From positions 147,885 through 211,884 of the forward strand of contig CXTY01000013.1 in NCBI GenBank assembly GCA_001404055.1: DNA of 64,000 nucleotides, given 5' to 3'. The DNA comes from Roseibium album (lineage in GTDB: Bacteria > Pseudomonadota > Alphaproteobacteria > Rhizobiales > Stappiaceae). The notes beneath the pieces were generated by a model that saw nothing but the letters and a program-made list of their open reading frames with translations, was not told the origin of the DNA and did no database searches. Positions 21,919-32,889 of this stretch are shown one piece after another. A program made the translations under genes and the position numbers. Within the stretch, counting starts at the first letter, position 1. Every line of letters starts with the position of its first letter.

Positions 21919-23211
21919 TCAGGCTTTTCTCTCAAAGAGCGCGATGAAGAACCCATCTGTCGATGTTGAAGCAGGTGTCAGCAGCAGGTCGCCACGTTCC
22001 GATGCATATCTAGGCGTATCTTTGTCCGGCAGGTTCTTTTTCCAAACGTCCAATGCAGAAACTGACTGGAAATCCGGATTGTTTTCAAGAAACCAACTTG
22101 CCTGCTCCTGGTTTTCTTTCGCCAGAACAGAGCAAGTAACATAAACGAGGCGGCCACCCGGTTTAACGTATTTGCTCGCGTTTTCGAGCACATGCCGCTG
22201 ATCCTGGACACGATCCGTCAGTGCCCTTTCTGCCAATCGCCATTTTGAATCCGGCCTGCGCCGCCAAACTCCGGTCCCGGTGCATGGCGCATCGATGAAG
22301 ACCAAATTCATCTGACCTTCGAGGTCATCAAGCGTGCTGCTGGCAGGGTCTCGAACCTGAATGTTTCGTACACCAGCGCGTTGCAGCCGTTCATGTATGG
22401 GCGCCAAACGCAGACGATCCGCATCATAGGCGTAAAGCTGACCCTTGTTTTGCATGGAAGCTGCCAGCGCGAGGGTCTTTCCGCCGCCGCCTGCGCAATA
22501 GTCCAGTACCTGTTCACCTGGCTGAGCCTGTGCCAACAAGGCGACAAGCTGGCTCGCTTCGTCCTGAAGTTCAAACCAACCTTTGCGATAACCTTCTTCT
22601 GCCTGGATGTGCGGCATACGTGCCATGCCAGGTTTAGCCAAAATACGAACGCCAACAGGCGACAGTTCTGCAGCAACTGCGCCCGTGTGAGCGAGGCGTT
22701 TCAAAACCTTTTCACGATCGGATTTCAGTGTGTTGGTTCTAAGGTCCACAGGCGCACGAGTAGCAAGCGCCCTTCCCTCCTCGATCGCATTGTCGCCAAA
22801 GACTGCCTCGAAGTCCGGCCATAACCAACTTGGTACATCCGCCTGGTCGGATGGCTTTGGCGCGTCAGTCTGATCGCTTGATAGATTGCCGGTTTCATCC
22901 TCGGTGAGTGGATCGGGTGCATGGCGGTCATTCGCAATCGCTTCAGACAACTTTTCCAGCGAATTGCCCCAGGTGATGACGTATGTCGCGAGCGCGAGTG
23001 AGCGCGGCGCGTCTCCATGCATTCTTGCACCAAGAGATGCTTTGTTTCGCAAGGAATCAAACACAAGATTGCCAATGGCCGTCCGGTCACCAGAGCCGGC
23101 AAATCGATGCGCTGCCCCCCATTCCTTGAGAGCGATCTGAACCGGCCTGTGGCGGGTTTCCACCTCGGTCAGTACTTCGATTGCCGCCGAAAGGCGCCCG
23201 CCGTCTTTCAT
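21919..23211 (-). CDS. RsmB/NOP family RNA cytosine-C5 methyltransferase
   Basis: 430 residues. An N-terminal NusB-like helical part is followed by a Rossmann methyltransferase with the SAM motif D-Y-C-A-G-G-G-G-K-T-L-A-L-A, D-A-P-C-T-G-T-G-V-W-R-R (catalytic Cys region) and the second conserved Cys in Y-V-T-C-S-V-L. Most likely a 16S rRNA m5C methyltransferase (RsmB type), although related alphaproteobacterial paralogues exist. Downstream of guaB on the same strand with a 49-bp gap. Confidence 0.88.
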   Translation of the reverse strand: MKDGGRLSAAIEVLTEVETRHRPVQIALKEWGAAHRFAGSGDRTAIGNLVFDSLRNKASLGARMHGDAPRSLALATYVITWGNSLEKLSEAIANDRHAPDPLTEDETGNLSSDQTDAPKPSDQADVPSWLWPDFEAVFGDNAIEEGRALATRAPVDLRTNTLKSDREKVLKRLAHTGAVAAELSPVGVRILAKPGMARMPHIQAEEGYRKGWFELQDEASQLVALLAQAQPGEQVLDYCAGGGGKTLALAASMQNKGQLYAYDADRLRLAPIHERLQRAGVRNIQVRDPASSTLDDLEGQMNLVFIDAPCTGTGVWRRRPDSKWRLAERALTDRVQDQRHVLENASKYVKPGGRLVYVTCSVLAKENQEQASWFLENNPDFQSVSALDVWKKNLPDKDTPRYASERGDLLLTPASTSTDGFFIALFERKA

Positions 23212-23260
23212 GATGATCCCTTGATACCGTTCTGATCCTGCATAACCGCAAGAAGGTGTT

Positions 23261-24814
<1,554 letters not shown>

Positions 24815-24972
24815 CTAGCATCTATCGAGTCGCTTCGGCTGTGCCGGAGAAGTTGGCGCGGGTCAATAACATGCGGGTGACAGAAAGAAAAGAGCCTTGC
24901 ACGTCTCTGCCAATCGGCTGTTCAAAACTTCTCTGTTCCGCGTAGGGCAGTAAATAGTGTTTGAGCGGAGGC

Positions 24973-25680
24973 TTATTCAGGCTCCAGGTCGGTGCCACGA
25001 AACCCTTTCGCAATCACGTATAGTTCCGGACTTTCCTTGCGACTAGCAGGTGGTTTCAGATGCGCCACTGTCTTGAAATCGCGTTTAAGTTCTCTCAGTA
25101 ATTCGTTTTCCGTTCCGCCACGGAAGACTTTCGACAGAAACGAACCACCAGGAACAAGGTTGAGCCGGGCAAAGTCAATAGCGATTTCAAAGAGATGAGT
25201 TGTTCGCAGATGATCTGTCTGCCTGTGCCCGGTCGTGGGTGCAGCCATGTCCGAGAGAACCACGTCCGGTTTGTTACCGCCCAATGCTTCCATCAGCGCA
25301 GCTGGAGCATCGTCATCCAGGAAATCCTTTTTCAAGAACGTTGCACCTCGAATGTGGTCCATATCCAGATAGTCGATCCCGACGACTTTGGGTGCCTCCA
25401 GACTGGACTGAACCCGCTGCACCGCCACCTGGCACCAGCCACCTGGCGCGCACCCAAGGTCAACCACGCGGTACCCAGGTTTCAGCAGTTTGTGCTTGTC
25501 ATCTATTTCGATGAGCTTGTAAGCGGCGCGAGAGCGGTATCCATCTACCTTGGCGCGACGTACATAAGGGTCGTTCAGTTGCCTTTCGAGCCATCTCGTT
25601 GAAGACTCGCGTCTTCCCGCTGAGGTTTTGACCTTTACGTGAAGACCGCGATCACCAGTCCCCTTTTTTGAACGGCTCAT
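24973..25680 (-). CDS. rlmE: 23S rRNA (uridine 2'-O) methyltransferase, RlmE/FtsJ
   Basis: 235 residues. Methylates U2552 of 23S rRNA in the 50S subunit. The SAM-binding motif [13 protein letters not shown] follows the [12 protein letters not shown] motif. The catalytic K-D-K-E tetrad is represented by the Lys in that motif, S-D-M-A, the late F-L-S-K-V-F and the Glu near the C-terminal P-E-L-Y. A 25-residue basic N-terminal extension is present. Its ATG overlaps the stop of the Ppx/GppA gene (ATGA), indicating translational coupling. Confidence 0.95.
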   Translation of the reverse strand: MSRSKKGTGDRGLHVKVKTSAGRRESSTRWLERQLNDPYVRRAKVDGYRSRAAYKLIEIDDKHKLLKPGYRVVDLGCAPGGWCQVAVQRVQSSLEAPKVVGIDYLDMDHIRGATFLKKDFLDDDAPAALMEALGGNKPDVVLSDMAAPTTGHRQTDHLRTTHLFEIAIDFARLNLVPGGSFLSKVFRGGTENELLRELKRDFKTVAHLKPPASRKESPELYVIAKGFRGTDLEPE

Positions 25681-27395
25681 ACTCGTTTCCTCTGGCGATT
25701 ACCACGGTGGCGATAGCCAGACCTCTTATGGGCCCAAACACCGTCGGCAGCCATTAATTCTGTCAATATTCCCTCGCGAAGGCCCCTGTCTGCGACACGG
25801 AGTTTGGAGCATGTCCATCGACGCCTGATCGCCTCCAGGATGGCGCACCCTGCCAGAACAAGATCGGCTCGGTCAGCTCCAATGCAGGGATTTTCCACGC
25901 GGGCCTCATAGGGCATATCACGAAGCTGATCAATCATTTTGGAAACTTCTTCATCCCTCAGCCAGGTTCCATCAACGCGGCGCCTGTCATAGCGCTTCAA
26001 TCCGAGATGAACACCTGCGAGAGTTGTGACAGTTCCGGACGTGCCGAGCATGTGAACCCGTCCGGACGCAATAGCTTCTGAAAGATTATCAGAAAGGTTG
26101 AATCCGTCGAGATGATCACCCGCGTCTTCCACCATGGCTTCAAATATATCCGGCGTTACATGAACGCCTCCATGGCGCTCCGCAAGATTGACCACACCTA
26201 CTGGAAGTGAAATCCAGGAGCGAATGAAGCGTGTCAATGCGAACCCACGTGCACCGCAACGATTACGTAAATCCAGCCAGACGATTTCGGAAGATCCACC
26301 GCCAATATCGAAAAGAATTACACCGTCTGCATCATGAGAAACAAGTGAAGCGCAGCCGGCTACGGCAAGACGCGCTTCGGTCTCTCGGTTGACGACTTCA
26401 AGTGCCAAACCGGTTTCAGCCTGTACGCGGTCGATAAATTCGGCGCCGTTTTCAGCAGCACGGCAAGCTTCTGTTGCGATCAGACGCGACCGCATAACCC
26501 CCCTGTCAGCCAGTTTGCGGTGACAATTTGCAAGTGCGTCAATCGCCCGATCCATCGCAGCATCGCTCAGCCGCCGGTTTGAGCCAACGCCTTCGCCAAG
26601 ACGTACGATACGGGAATAGGCATCAACCACTCTGAAACCGCGTTCTTCCGGTCGCGCGATAAGCAAACGACAATTGTTTGTTCCCAGGTCTAGGGCAGCA
26701 TAGAGCTGTGATCCGTTCGTACTCTGTCTTACGGGTTCCCTTGAGTGCGCGTTTCGCATACCGCGCTTATGTTCGCTTTGCGGGTGGGGATGGTGGACCT
26801 CTTTACCGCCATTGTTTTTAGTGCCGCGGCCTCGGATTTCTTCAGGTGCATTGTCAGATTGTTGCACTGGAGGCGATACTTCAGGAACTTGTGTCCCGGC
26901 TTGAGCCGGAGTTTGTTGTGCCGAGACGTTACCAGATTGCCCGCGCCGACGACCACGCCTGCGGGCCGCCTTTTTGCCTTTCAGGCTTGTTACCGTGTCT
27001 GACAAAGCTAGCGACGGTTCGTTTGAACCGTCCGCTACAACACCATTGACGGGTTCAATCGCGCTCTGAGGGCGACGATTCTTCCCACGGCGCCGCTTCT
27101 TGCGATGCTTGTTCGAAGATGTCGTGTTTTCCCCGCTATTCAAAATAGCAGGCGCATTCTGCCCATGTACGACGGTACGGTTTTCAGCAGGAACCGAGAC
27201 AGACTCAGTACCTTGTGGTGAATCAAATGCAGAACCATTTGCAACGGCTGCACTTCCACCTTTTGGGCCTTTACCCGACCTGCGCTTGCGCCGCCGTTTA
27301 TTGGGCCCGCTGGACTCTGATGGAGTCCTGCTGTTACCGGACGCGTCAGTGGCACCTCGCCTGTTTCCAGGCGGTTCCTGACCTGACTGAGTCAC
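25677..27395 (-). CDS. Ppx/GppA family phosphatase with a basic low-complexity N-terminus
   Basis: 572 residues. The last roughly 350 form an actin-like Ppx/GppA phosphatase ([14 protein letters not shown], later [12 protein letters not shown] and [11 protein letters not shown]), acting on polyphosphate or pppGpp. The first roughly 220 residues are disordered-looking, with three Arg/Lys blocks (near residues 34-46, 96-106 and 139-149) separated by Gln/Ser/Pro/Asn-rich linkers. Such blocks often contact RNA; this is an inference here. GTG start at 27395 with AAGGC upstream. Coupled to rlmE by a 4-bp overlap. Confidence 0.88.
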   Translation of the reverse strand: MTQSGQEPPGNRRGATDASGNSRTPSESSGPNKRRRKRRSGKGPKGGSAAVANGSAFDSPQGTESVSVPAENRTVVHGQNAPAILNSGENTTSSNKHRKKRRRGKNRRPQSAIEPVNGVVADGSNEPSLALSDTVTSLKGKKAARRRGRRRGQSGNVSAQQTPAQAGTQVPEVSPPVQQSDNAPEEIRGRGTKNNGGKEVHHPHPQSEHKRGMRNAHSREPVRQSTNGSQLYAALDLGTNNCRLLIARPEERGFRVVDAYSRIVRLGEGVGSNRRLSDAAMDRAIDALANCHRKLADRGVMRSRLIATEACRAAENGAEFIDRVQAETGLALEVVNRETEARLAVAGCASLVSHDADGVILFDIGGGSSEIVWLDLRNRCGARGFALTRFIRSWISLPVGVVNLAERHGGVHVTPDIFEAMVEDAGDHLDGFNLSDNLSEAIASGRVHMLGTSGTVTTLAGVHLGLKRYDRRRVDGTWLRDEEVSKMIDQLRDMPYEARVENPCIGADRADLVLAGCAILEAIRRRWTCSKLRVADRGLREGILTELMAADGVWAHKRSGYRHRGNRQRKRV

Positions 27396-27583
27396 GTATC
27401 TTGCCTTTCAGACCCCAGTGCTCCTGCCTGATTGTAGCGGCGCTACCGGAATCTTCGTCCTTCGTTGAAAAAACTGTAACAGGTTGATCGCCGCTGGAAA
27501 AGCTTTCCTTGAAAGGAAAACAAGTGTCTGAATTGGAAAATGTCGGGACTTGTTCAATTTCTCAAAAAAGTCAAAAACGGCTC

Positions 27584-27613
27584 TTGCAATGCAGCTGCTG
27601 AAAGATGTATATG
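27584..27613 (+). promoter_or_regulatory. Candidate promoter for tRNA-Gln
   Basis: TTGCAA and TATATG are separated by 18 bp, about 75 bp upstream of the mature tRNA. The fit to sigma-70 consensus is only fair. Confidence 0.3.
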
Positions 27614-27686
27614 CGGCGGATCGATCAGATGTCGCTTGTTTCTAGTATCTGAGGACTGATCGGAGCTCTCTACAGAGCATTGTTAT

Positions 27687-27760
27687 TGGGGAATAGGTTA
27701 ACGGTAGACCCACGGACTCTGACTCCGTTAGTCCTGGTTCGAATCCAGGTTCCCCAGCCA
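27687..27760 (+). tRNA. tRNA-Gln (anticodon CTG)
   Basis: A complete cloverleaf can be folded by eye: 7-bp acceptor stem TGGGGAA/TTCCCCA, D arm with GGTTAACGGTAGACC, anticodon stem ACGGA/TCCGT around the loop CTCTGAC (anticodon CTG, reading CAG), T arm with GGTTCGAATCC, discriminator G and an encoded CCA. Confidence 0.95.
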
Positions 27761-28243
27761 ACCAAATACTGGTAAAAAAATCAAACAATACTCAGTTCAA
27801 AATCGCTTTCGAATAACAACGAATGACGAGAACAAGCAGCGGGTCTGCACGCAACAAAATCCGGCAGATTTTGTTTTTGGCTGATTGTTCGGTCATGATC
27901 TGTTCTCGATGCCCCGGTCCAGGTGATCATACGATCCAGCAATTGATGCCATCGGAACGATAACTTATCCGCACAATTCACTAAGTAAAAAACACTAAAG
28001 ACAACACTACCTGCTTCCTGTTTTGAGAATGACAGAATAAACACCACTTTAATATTCCCTATTTGCCAATATTCCTCCTCTGAAAACAACATCATCATTC
28101 ACAACCCACCTTAGGTGTGATAGGTATTTAATCGTTCCAAACAAAATATGACGTTCATTTTGAACGGCGAAGAATTGTGGGAAAGCAGCCGATTTTTCAA
28201 CAATCGGTTTGCCTGGCTCGCTACGCATTGGGAGGAATTTTTA
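27761..28243. other. Intergenic region after tRNA-Gln (483 bp)
   Basis: AT-rich, with no convincing gene. It contains the candidate tRNA terminator and a strong ribosome-binding site (GGGAGGAATTT) just before the DUF1326 gene. A 105-codon minus-strand frame is present but has no recognisable features. No direct repeat of the tRNA 3' end or integrase is seen, so nothing suggests a mobile element. Confidence 0.6.
27854..27878 (+). terminator. Rho-independent terminator downstream of tRNA-Gln
   Basis: A perfect 8-bp stem ACAAAATC / GATTTTGT with a 5-base loop runs into TTTT. It is about 95 bp past the tRNA and probably ends its precursor transcript. Confidence 0.6.
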
Positions 28244-28876
28244 ATGATCGATTGGAAAATTCAGGGCGAAGAACTCGCCAATTGTAACTGCAACTTCGGG
28301 TGCCCCTGTCAATTCGGTGTCTTGCCGACAACAGGTAACTGCGAAGCGGTCGTCGTGTATGACATTCAGACTGGACATTACGGTGATACCAAACTCGATG
28401 GTTTGCGCGCGGCGGGCGTTTATTATTGGCCCGGCCCTATTCACGAGGGCAATGGCAGCATGCAACTGATCATCGATGATAGTGCCAGTGCAGATCAACG
28501 CGCTGCTCTTGAATCGATCATGACCGGTCAGGAAACGGAAGAGATGGCAACCATGTGGTTTGTCTTCAGCGCCATGTGCCCGACAAAGCATGAAACATTA
28601 AGTGCTCCTATCGAACTTGATTGGAATAGAGAAGAGCGTACGGGCAAAGCTAAGGTTGGCAATATATTTAATGTCGAGGTGGGTCCGATACCCAACATCG
28701 TGACCGGTGCCCCTCACCGGGTTTCGATACAGTTGCCGAACGGTTTCGAGTTCCGCCACGCCGAAATGGCATCAGGCAGGGCCAAAACCACAGCTGGCGA
28801 ACTCAGTATGAGCTTTGATTCAACGCACGCGCATTTGGCCAAATTGAACCTGACCGGGCGCGGTGTTGCTGCCTGA
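28244..28876 (+). CDS. DUF1326 domain protein
   Basis: 210 residues. The family signature is at the N-terminus: N-C-N-C-N-F-G-C-P-C-Q-F-G, four Cys in a pattern suited to binding a soft metal. No signal peptide is present, so it is probably cytoplasmic. DUF1326 genes are often next to DUF2182 membrane proteins, as here (3 bp gap). ATG at 28244 follows a strong GGGAGGA site and gives the usual family start; a frame opening at 28148 adds 32 residues without support. Function unknown; metal handling is a reasonable guess. Confidence 0.85.
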   Translation: MIDWKIQGEELANCNCNFGCPCQFGVLPTTGNCEAVVVYDIQTGHYGDTKLDGLRAAGVYYWPGPIHEGNGSMQLIIDDSASADQRAALESIMTGQETEEMATMWFVFSAMCPTKHETLSAPIELDWNREERTGKAKVGNIFNVEVGPIPNIVTGAPHRVSIQLPNGFEFRHAEMASGRAKTTAGELSMSFDSTHAHLAKLNLTGRGVAA

Positions 28877-28879
28877 CCC

Positions 28880-29710
28880 GTGCCCTCGTCGCTAAGCAAA
28901 CGCGGACCTGTCGAACATGTCGCCTCAAAGGACCTTTGGGTTGTGGCTGGCGCGACGGTTCTCATTGTAATCTTGGCAGGTTTCTACACTTTCTGGGGCG
29001 TCGGCATGAACATGTCGGCGCTCGAAATGACGCGTATGGTGCGGCCTGTGGGAGAGCCAATGCAGATGGGTGCTCAACCCGTCTGGACGCTGCATTATGC
29101 GACACTGATTTTCATGATGTGGTGGGTCATGATGATCGCGATGATGACGCCAAGCGCCGCACCGATGCTTCTGCTCTACACGGCGCTCAAGCGACAAGGT
29201 CCTGAACGCGAACATACGGCGCGGTTAAGTCTGCTCTTTCTGACAGGTTATCTCGTTGCATGGGCAGCTTTCAGCATAGCTGCCACAGGATTGCAGTGGG
29301 GAACCGAACTTGCAGGACTGTCTAACGGACAGATGATGACGTTTCAGTCAAAGAAAGTTGCGGGGTTCGTTCTGTTCGCAGCAGGGCTTTATCAGTTTTC
29401 CAGCCTTAAAACCGCATGCTTGAAACATTGCCGTTCCCCCGCGCATTTCCTGGCAAACAACAGACGACCGGGCAGCATTGGCGCACTTCGTACAGGGATG
29501 CATCACGGCGTATTCTGCCTTGGCTGCTGCTGGGCCCTGATGGTGTTGCTATTCGTTGGCGGTCTCATGAATCTATACTGGATTGTGGGGTTAGCGCTTT
29601 ACGTCCTTGCAGAAAAGATAGTGCCTTATCCGGTGACGTTCTCTCGCGTTACTGGCGGAGTTTTGCTGCTGGCTGGCGTGTGGTTTCTCGGAGCCGAGAA
29701 ACTCCTATGA
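28880..29710 (+). CDS. DUF2182 integral membrane protein (predicted metal-binding)
   Basis: 276 residues with about six membrane segments. The hallmark Met-rich helix W-W-V-M-M-I-A-M-M-T-P-S-A-A-P-M and a Cys-bearing segment H-H-G-V-F-C-L-G-C-C-W-A-L-M are both present; such Met/Cys helices suggest Cu(I) or a similar ion. GTG start at 28880, 3 bp after the DUF1326 stop, so almost certainly translated from the same message. The pairing suggests a membrane protein and its soluble partner; the ion and direction of transport are unknown. Confidence 0.85.
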   Translation: MPSSLSKRGPVEHVASKDLWVVAGATVLIVILAGFYTFWGVGMNMSALEMTRMVRPVGEPMQMGAQPVWTLHYATLIFMMWWVMMIAMMTPSAAPMLLLYTALKRQGPEREHTARLSLLFLTGYLVAWAAFSIAATGLQWGTELAGLSNGQMMTFQSKKVAGFVLFAAGLYQFSSLKTACLKHCRSPAHFLANNRRPGSIGALRTGMHHGVFCLGCCWALMVLLFVGGLMNLYWIVGLALYVLAEKIVPYPVTFSRVTGGVLLLAGVWFLGAEKLL

Positions 29711-29759
29711 CGGCCGAGCCAGACATAACCATCAAGGCTACCGGCAAGCTTCTTATAGC

Positions 29760-31502
29760 TTACACCAACTCTGCCTTGGTAAGTCCCAGGGAAAGATGCT
29801 CCAGATCCTCCTGGCGGCCATAATGCATGGTCTGCAAAAAGTCTGAAACCGCAAAAGATGGCGACGCCTGCAACAATTGGGTGGTGTAGGATTTTGCCTC
29901 TGTGTTTTCGGCCTTCATGGCATGGCAAGCAGCCAAAAATGCCAACTGAAGTGGTTCCCGTGACGGCAGGTGGCCAAATGCCTCGATTGCTTTGTCGTAC
30001 TGTCTTGCGTTGAAGTGCGCTCGCCCAAGATGGCTCCAGAAACGCGGTGGGTGATGAGGATTTAGCCTCATCGCTTTGCGGATCCAGGCAATTCCTTCCT
30101 CGGCTTTACCTTGCCAGTTTAGGACCTCGCCCATCTGAACCACGGCAAGATCATAATTGGGATTCAACTCCAGTGCTCTTTCCTGATGCCGCAAAGCGCG
30201 TTCTAGGTCATTTTGCAAGACATAGATCGCTGCCAGCAATCGATGAACATCTGCATCGTTGTCATCAAGTGATGCGGCCTTGAGAATAGACTCCTTCGAC
30301 AATCCAAGCATGGCATCCACGTCATCGCACCAGCGGTAACCCCACGCCTGACCGTAGATACAGCCGCTCCATGCATGTGCGTGAGCATAGCTGGGGTCGA
30401 GCGATACGGCTCGCGCGATCAGTTTTTGTGCCTCTAGGTTGGACTCCGGATTGCTTTGGTGATGTAAAACTTTTGCGACCAAAACGCATTCGTATGCCGC
30501 TAGGTTCGCTGGTTTTTGCCGCGCCAGCCTATTTTGCTGCGATTCCTCGATGCGACCGGGTAGTGTGGCGACGATCGACGATGTAATTTCATCCTGAATT
30601 GCAAAGATGTCATCCATGTCTCGGTCATATTTTTCCGCCCAGACATGTGCGTCGCTTTGCGCTTCAATTAACTGTGCGGTAATCCGCAATCGGTTTCCCG
30701 CCTTTCGAACACTACCTTCAACTATGTATTGAGCGCCCAGTTCAGTCGCGATCTCGCGAACATTCACGGATTGCCCCTTGTAAACAAAGGTGGAATTGCG
30801 AGAAATCACGAACAATTCGTGGCGGCGAGCCAGTTCTGTCAGGATGTCTTCGGTAAGACCGTCAACGAAGAACTCCTGATCGGGATCGTTGCTCATGTTG
30901 GCGAACGGAAGCACGGCTATTGACGGTTTTACGACCGGAGCCGTTTCGTCTGGTGTCGGTGCTGCGTTTTCTGGCTGCGGCGAGTCATCTTGAAGATTTG
31001 CCTGATAGATCCGCACCGGACGGCTCAAGTTTTTTAGTTTTTTTTCGCCGATGTCAGAAAACGCAATCTCAGTGCGACCTCGGACTTGCTCATAGACCGC
31101 TGAAGAGACATTCACTTCTCCAGCTACGGCCAATTGCTCCAGGCGCGCCGCTACGTTGACACCGTCACCATAAATATCGCCATCATCAAATATGATGTCA
31201 CCAAGGTTGATACCGATCCGGAACTCGATGCGTCGATCAACCTCAACATCCGAGTTCCGCAATTTCATTCGTCGCTGTACTTCTACTGCGCAAAGGACAG
31301 CATCGACCACACTTGCGAATTCAACCAACATTCCGTCGCCGGTGGTTTTGATGATTGTGCCCCGGTTCTTGATGATAGCGGGATCGATGAGTTCGGTGCG
31401 GTGGGTGCGCAGCCGTTCAAGCGTGCTGCGCTCGTCTGCTTCCATAAGTCGGCTGTATCCAACCATGTCTGCGGCAAGAACTGCAGCTAGCCTTTGTTCC
31501 AT
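29760..31502 (-). CDS. Class III adenylate/guanylate cyclase with a TPR-type C-terminus
   Basis: About 580 residues. The N-terminal catalytic domain (1-180) keeps the key positions: first metal Asp in A-A-D-M-V-G-Y-S, second in T-G-D-G-M-L, and the Asn/Arg pair in V-N-V-A-A-R-L. Then comes a linker, a TolB-like N-terminal stretch (S-I-A-V-L-P-F-A-N-M-S-N-D-P-D-Q-E-F) and TPR-like helices to the end. This layout is common in rhizobial cyclase families. ATG at 31502 is six bases after GGGAG; ATG at 31508 is an alternative. No membrane segment. The activating signal is unknown. Confidence 0.88.
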   Translation of the reverse strand: MEQRLAAVLAADMVGYSRLMEADERSTLERLRTHRTELIDPAIIKNRGTIIKTTGDGMLVEFASVVDAVLCAVEVQRRMKLRNSDVEVDRRIEFRIGINLGDIIFDDGDIYGDGVNVAARLEQLAVAGEVNVSSAVYEQVRGRTEIAFSDIGEKKLKNLSRPVRIYQANLQDDSPQPENAAPTPDETAPVVKPSIAVLPFANMSNDPDQEFFVDGLTEDILTELARRHELFVISRNSTFVYKGQSVNVREIATELGAQYIVEGSVRKAGNRLRITAQLIEAQSDAHVWAEKYDRDMDDIFAIQDEITSSIVATLPGRIEESQQNRLARQKPANLAAYECVLVAKVLHHQSNPESNLEAQKLIARAVSLDPSYAHAHAWSGCIYGQAWGYRWCDDVDAMLGLSKESILKAASLDDNDADVHRLLAAIYVLQNDLERALRHQERALELNPNYDLAVVQMGEVLNWQGKAEEGIAWIRKAMRLNPHHPPRFWSHLGRAHFNARQYDKAIEAFGHLPSREPLQLAFLAACHAMKAENTEAKSYTTQLLQASPSFAVSDFLQTMHYGRQEDLEHLSLGLTKAELV

Positions 31503-31591
31503 CGGCATCTCCCAGATTTGAGGATACACCGCCAAATTTTCAAAATCTATCCGCTCTATTATCAGTTGGAGAGCCTGGAGTTGAATTGATT

Positions 31592-31828
31592 TTAGAGCGC
31601 CGATTTTATTTTTTTGAACGCAGACGCGAGTTCTTCGCCAAGCAGAGATGCTGCTTCACCGACATTGTCAGCGGACTCGCCAAGTTTCGCCTTTGATTCA
31701 AAGTCATCCCACTTCTTTTCAAGCTCGGACCATTCGTCCTGCAATTCCTTGCTGCCCAAATGAATTTTCAGTTTCACTTCGTCATGCGTTTGTTTGATTT
31801 CATCAATAAGATCTTTGAAGTCAGTCAT
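31592..31828 (-). CDS. Small helical protein, function unknown
   Basis: 78 residues, almost entirely charged amphipathic helix with coiled-coil character (I-D-E-I-K-Q-T-H-D-E-V, E-W-S-E-L-E-K-K-W-D-D-F). No membrane segment and no Cys. It is third in a minus-strand set after a DUF883-like and a holin-like gene, resembling the small companion proteins in E. coli yqj-type operons. ATG at 31828 has a purine-rich AAAAGGAATA upstream. Confidence 0.6.
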   Translation of the reverse strand: MTDFKDLIDEIKQTHDEVKLKIHLGSKELQDEWSELEKKWDDFESKAKLGESADNVGEAASLLGEELASAFKKIKSAL

Positions 31829-31946
31829 GTTTATTCCTTTTCTGCGATTGGAAATATTGCTCAGCCGTTTGAAAGGTTCAGAATTGAATTTGCGCGAGGA
31901 CCTCCCTGCCCACATTTAAGGGTGTTGGCCATTCAAAGTGTACGCT

Positions 31947-32438
31947 TCAATTTTTCCCCTTTGACAAGGATTTGATCAACAAAGTCAGGATCGGCGTCAG
32001 AAGAGAATTTATCGTGCCGTCGAGCGGGTTCTTTGAGAACGCCGTCAGACTCTTCTTCAACGAAAGCAGTTCATCGCGAACTGCCATGACTTCGTCCTGA
32101 ATGTGCTCCGCCTTGGCTTCCAGTTCCTCAAGACCTGCATCGCGCACTTCCTTCGCAAGTTCCAGTTCTGGTCCGGTTGATAACCTGGAACCCCAGAGCA
32201 GCAGCAGGGCCGCTATCAGGAAGTCTGCAATTGCGACGCCGAGTGCCGCATAGACGGGTCCCCACTCCTGTTCCAGCGCGAAAAATCCGGCGACGTTCAA
32301 CATGCCGAGGCCAAAGATGAAGATGAGGCCGGCGAAAGCCGTAGCGCCAATTTTTTTCGTTGCGATATTCAGCTTGGCTTCAATGATGAGCAACTCCGCT
32401 CGCCAAATGAGCCTCATATTTCGAACAACACTTTCCAT
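31947..32438 (-). CDS. Phage-holin-III/YqjE-like membrane protein
   Basis: 163 residues. An amphipathic N-terminal helix, two membrane segments (about 35-55 and 65-82) joined by a short loop, then a long cytoplasmic helical tail (E-L-E-A-K-A-E-H-I-Q-D-E-V). This matches the DUF1469/YqjE type found outside phages as an envelope or stress protein. No phage genes are nearby, so I do not read it as a lysis holin. It begins 9 bp after the DUF883-like gene. Confidence 0.75.
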   Translation of the reverse strand: MESVVRNMRLIWRAELLIIEAKLNIATKKIGATAFAGLIFIFGLGMLNVAGFFALEQEWGPVYAALGVAIADFLIAALLLLWGSRLSTGPELELAKEVRDAGLEELEAKAEHIQDEVMAVRDELLSLKKSLTAFSKNPLDGTINSLLTPILTLLIKSLSKGKN

Positions 32439-32447
32439 GGCAAGCTC

Positions 32448-32744
32448 CTAACGGCGCAAAGCGGCCCCTACAACAATTCCGAGTGCAAAGGCCCCGAGGA
32501 CAGCGGCCACCGGGTGGTCCTTGATCCCGTCTTCAGCATTGTTAACGAGATCGTTAAGCTGCCTGGAAAGATCCTTCAGCTTTTCTGTTTCAGGTGTAAC
32601 GCTAGCGCTGACCTCCTGTTCTGCGTCCTGATCTGGTTCAACCGAAGCGGGTTTGGCGGCCCGTCGCTTTCGTTTGGGACGGTCTTTGTTTGCATCAGAC
32701 CTCAATTGCGAAACTTCATCCTGAAGATTACGGGCTCTGGTCAT
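32448..32744 (-). CDS. DUF883/YqjD-ElaB-like small tail-anchored protein
   Basis: 98 residues. A charged helical N-terminal part with a basic patch (R-P-K-R-K-R-R-A-A-K), then a C-terminal hydrophobic segment (A-A-V-L-G-A-F-A-L-G-I-V-V-G-A-A-L) and a closing R-R. This is the architecture of YqjD/ElaB proteins, which in E. coli are inner-membrane tail-anchored and associate with stationary-phase ribosomes. ATG at 32744 is preceded by AAGGACA. First gene of the three-gene minus-strand set. Confidence 0.75.
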   Translation of the reverse strand: MTRARNLQDEVSQLRSDANKDRPKRKRRAAKPASVEPDQDAEQEVSASVTPETEKLKDLSRQLNDLVNNAEDGIKDHPVAAVLGAFALGIVVGAALRR

Positions 32745-32889
32745 AAAGTATGTCCTTCGCAATTTGGGTCTCGGTCCAAGCCGTATTGCTTTGTCTCATA
32801 ACAACTTATCCAGAAAGCAAATATGCTTGCGCTTCATCGCAAACCGGACTTACCGTGCATATTAGGAGCAAATCTCGTGCGAGGTCGAC

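Noticed and set aside
27781..28098. A 105-codon minus-strand open frame after tRNA-Gln
   Set aside because: No ribosome-binding site, domain or plausible composition, and a good terminator hairpin lies within it. I treat the region as non-coding.
27687..28243. tRNA-Gln as an integration site for a mobile island
   Set aside because: No integrase follows and no repeat of the tRNA 3' end was found downstream within the window.
31947..32438. Holin-like gene as a sign of a prophage
   Set aside because: The protein is the YqjE/DUF1469 type with a YqjD-like neighbour; no endolysin, integrase or structural phage gene is nearby.
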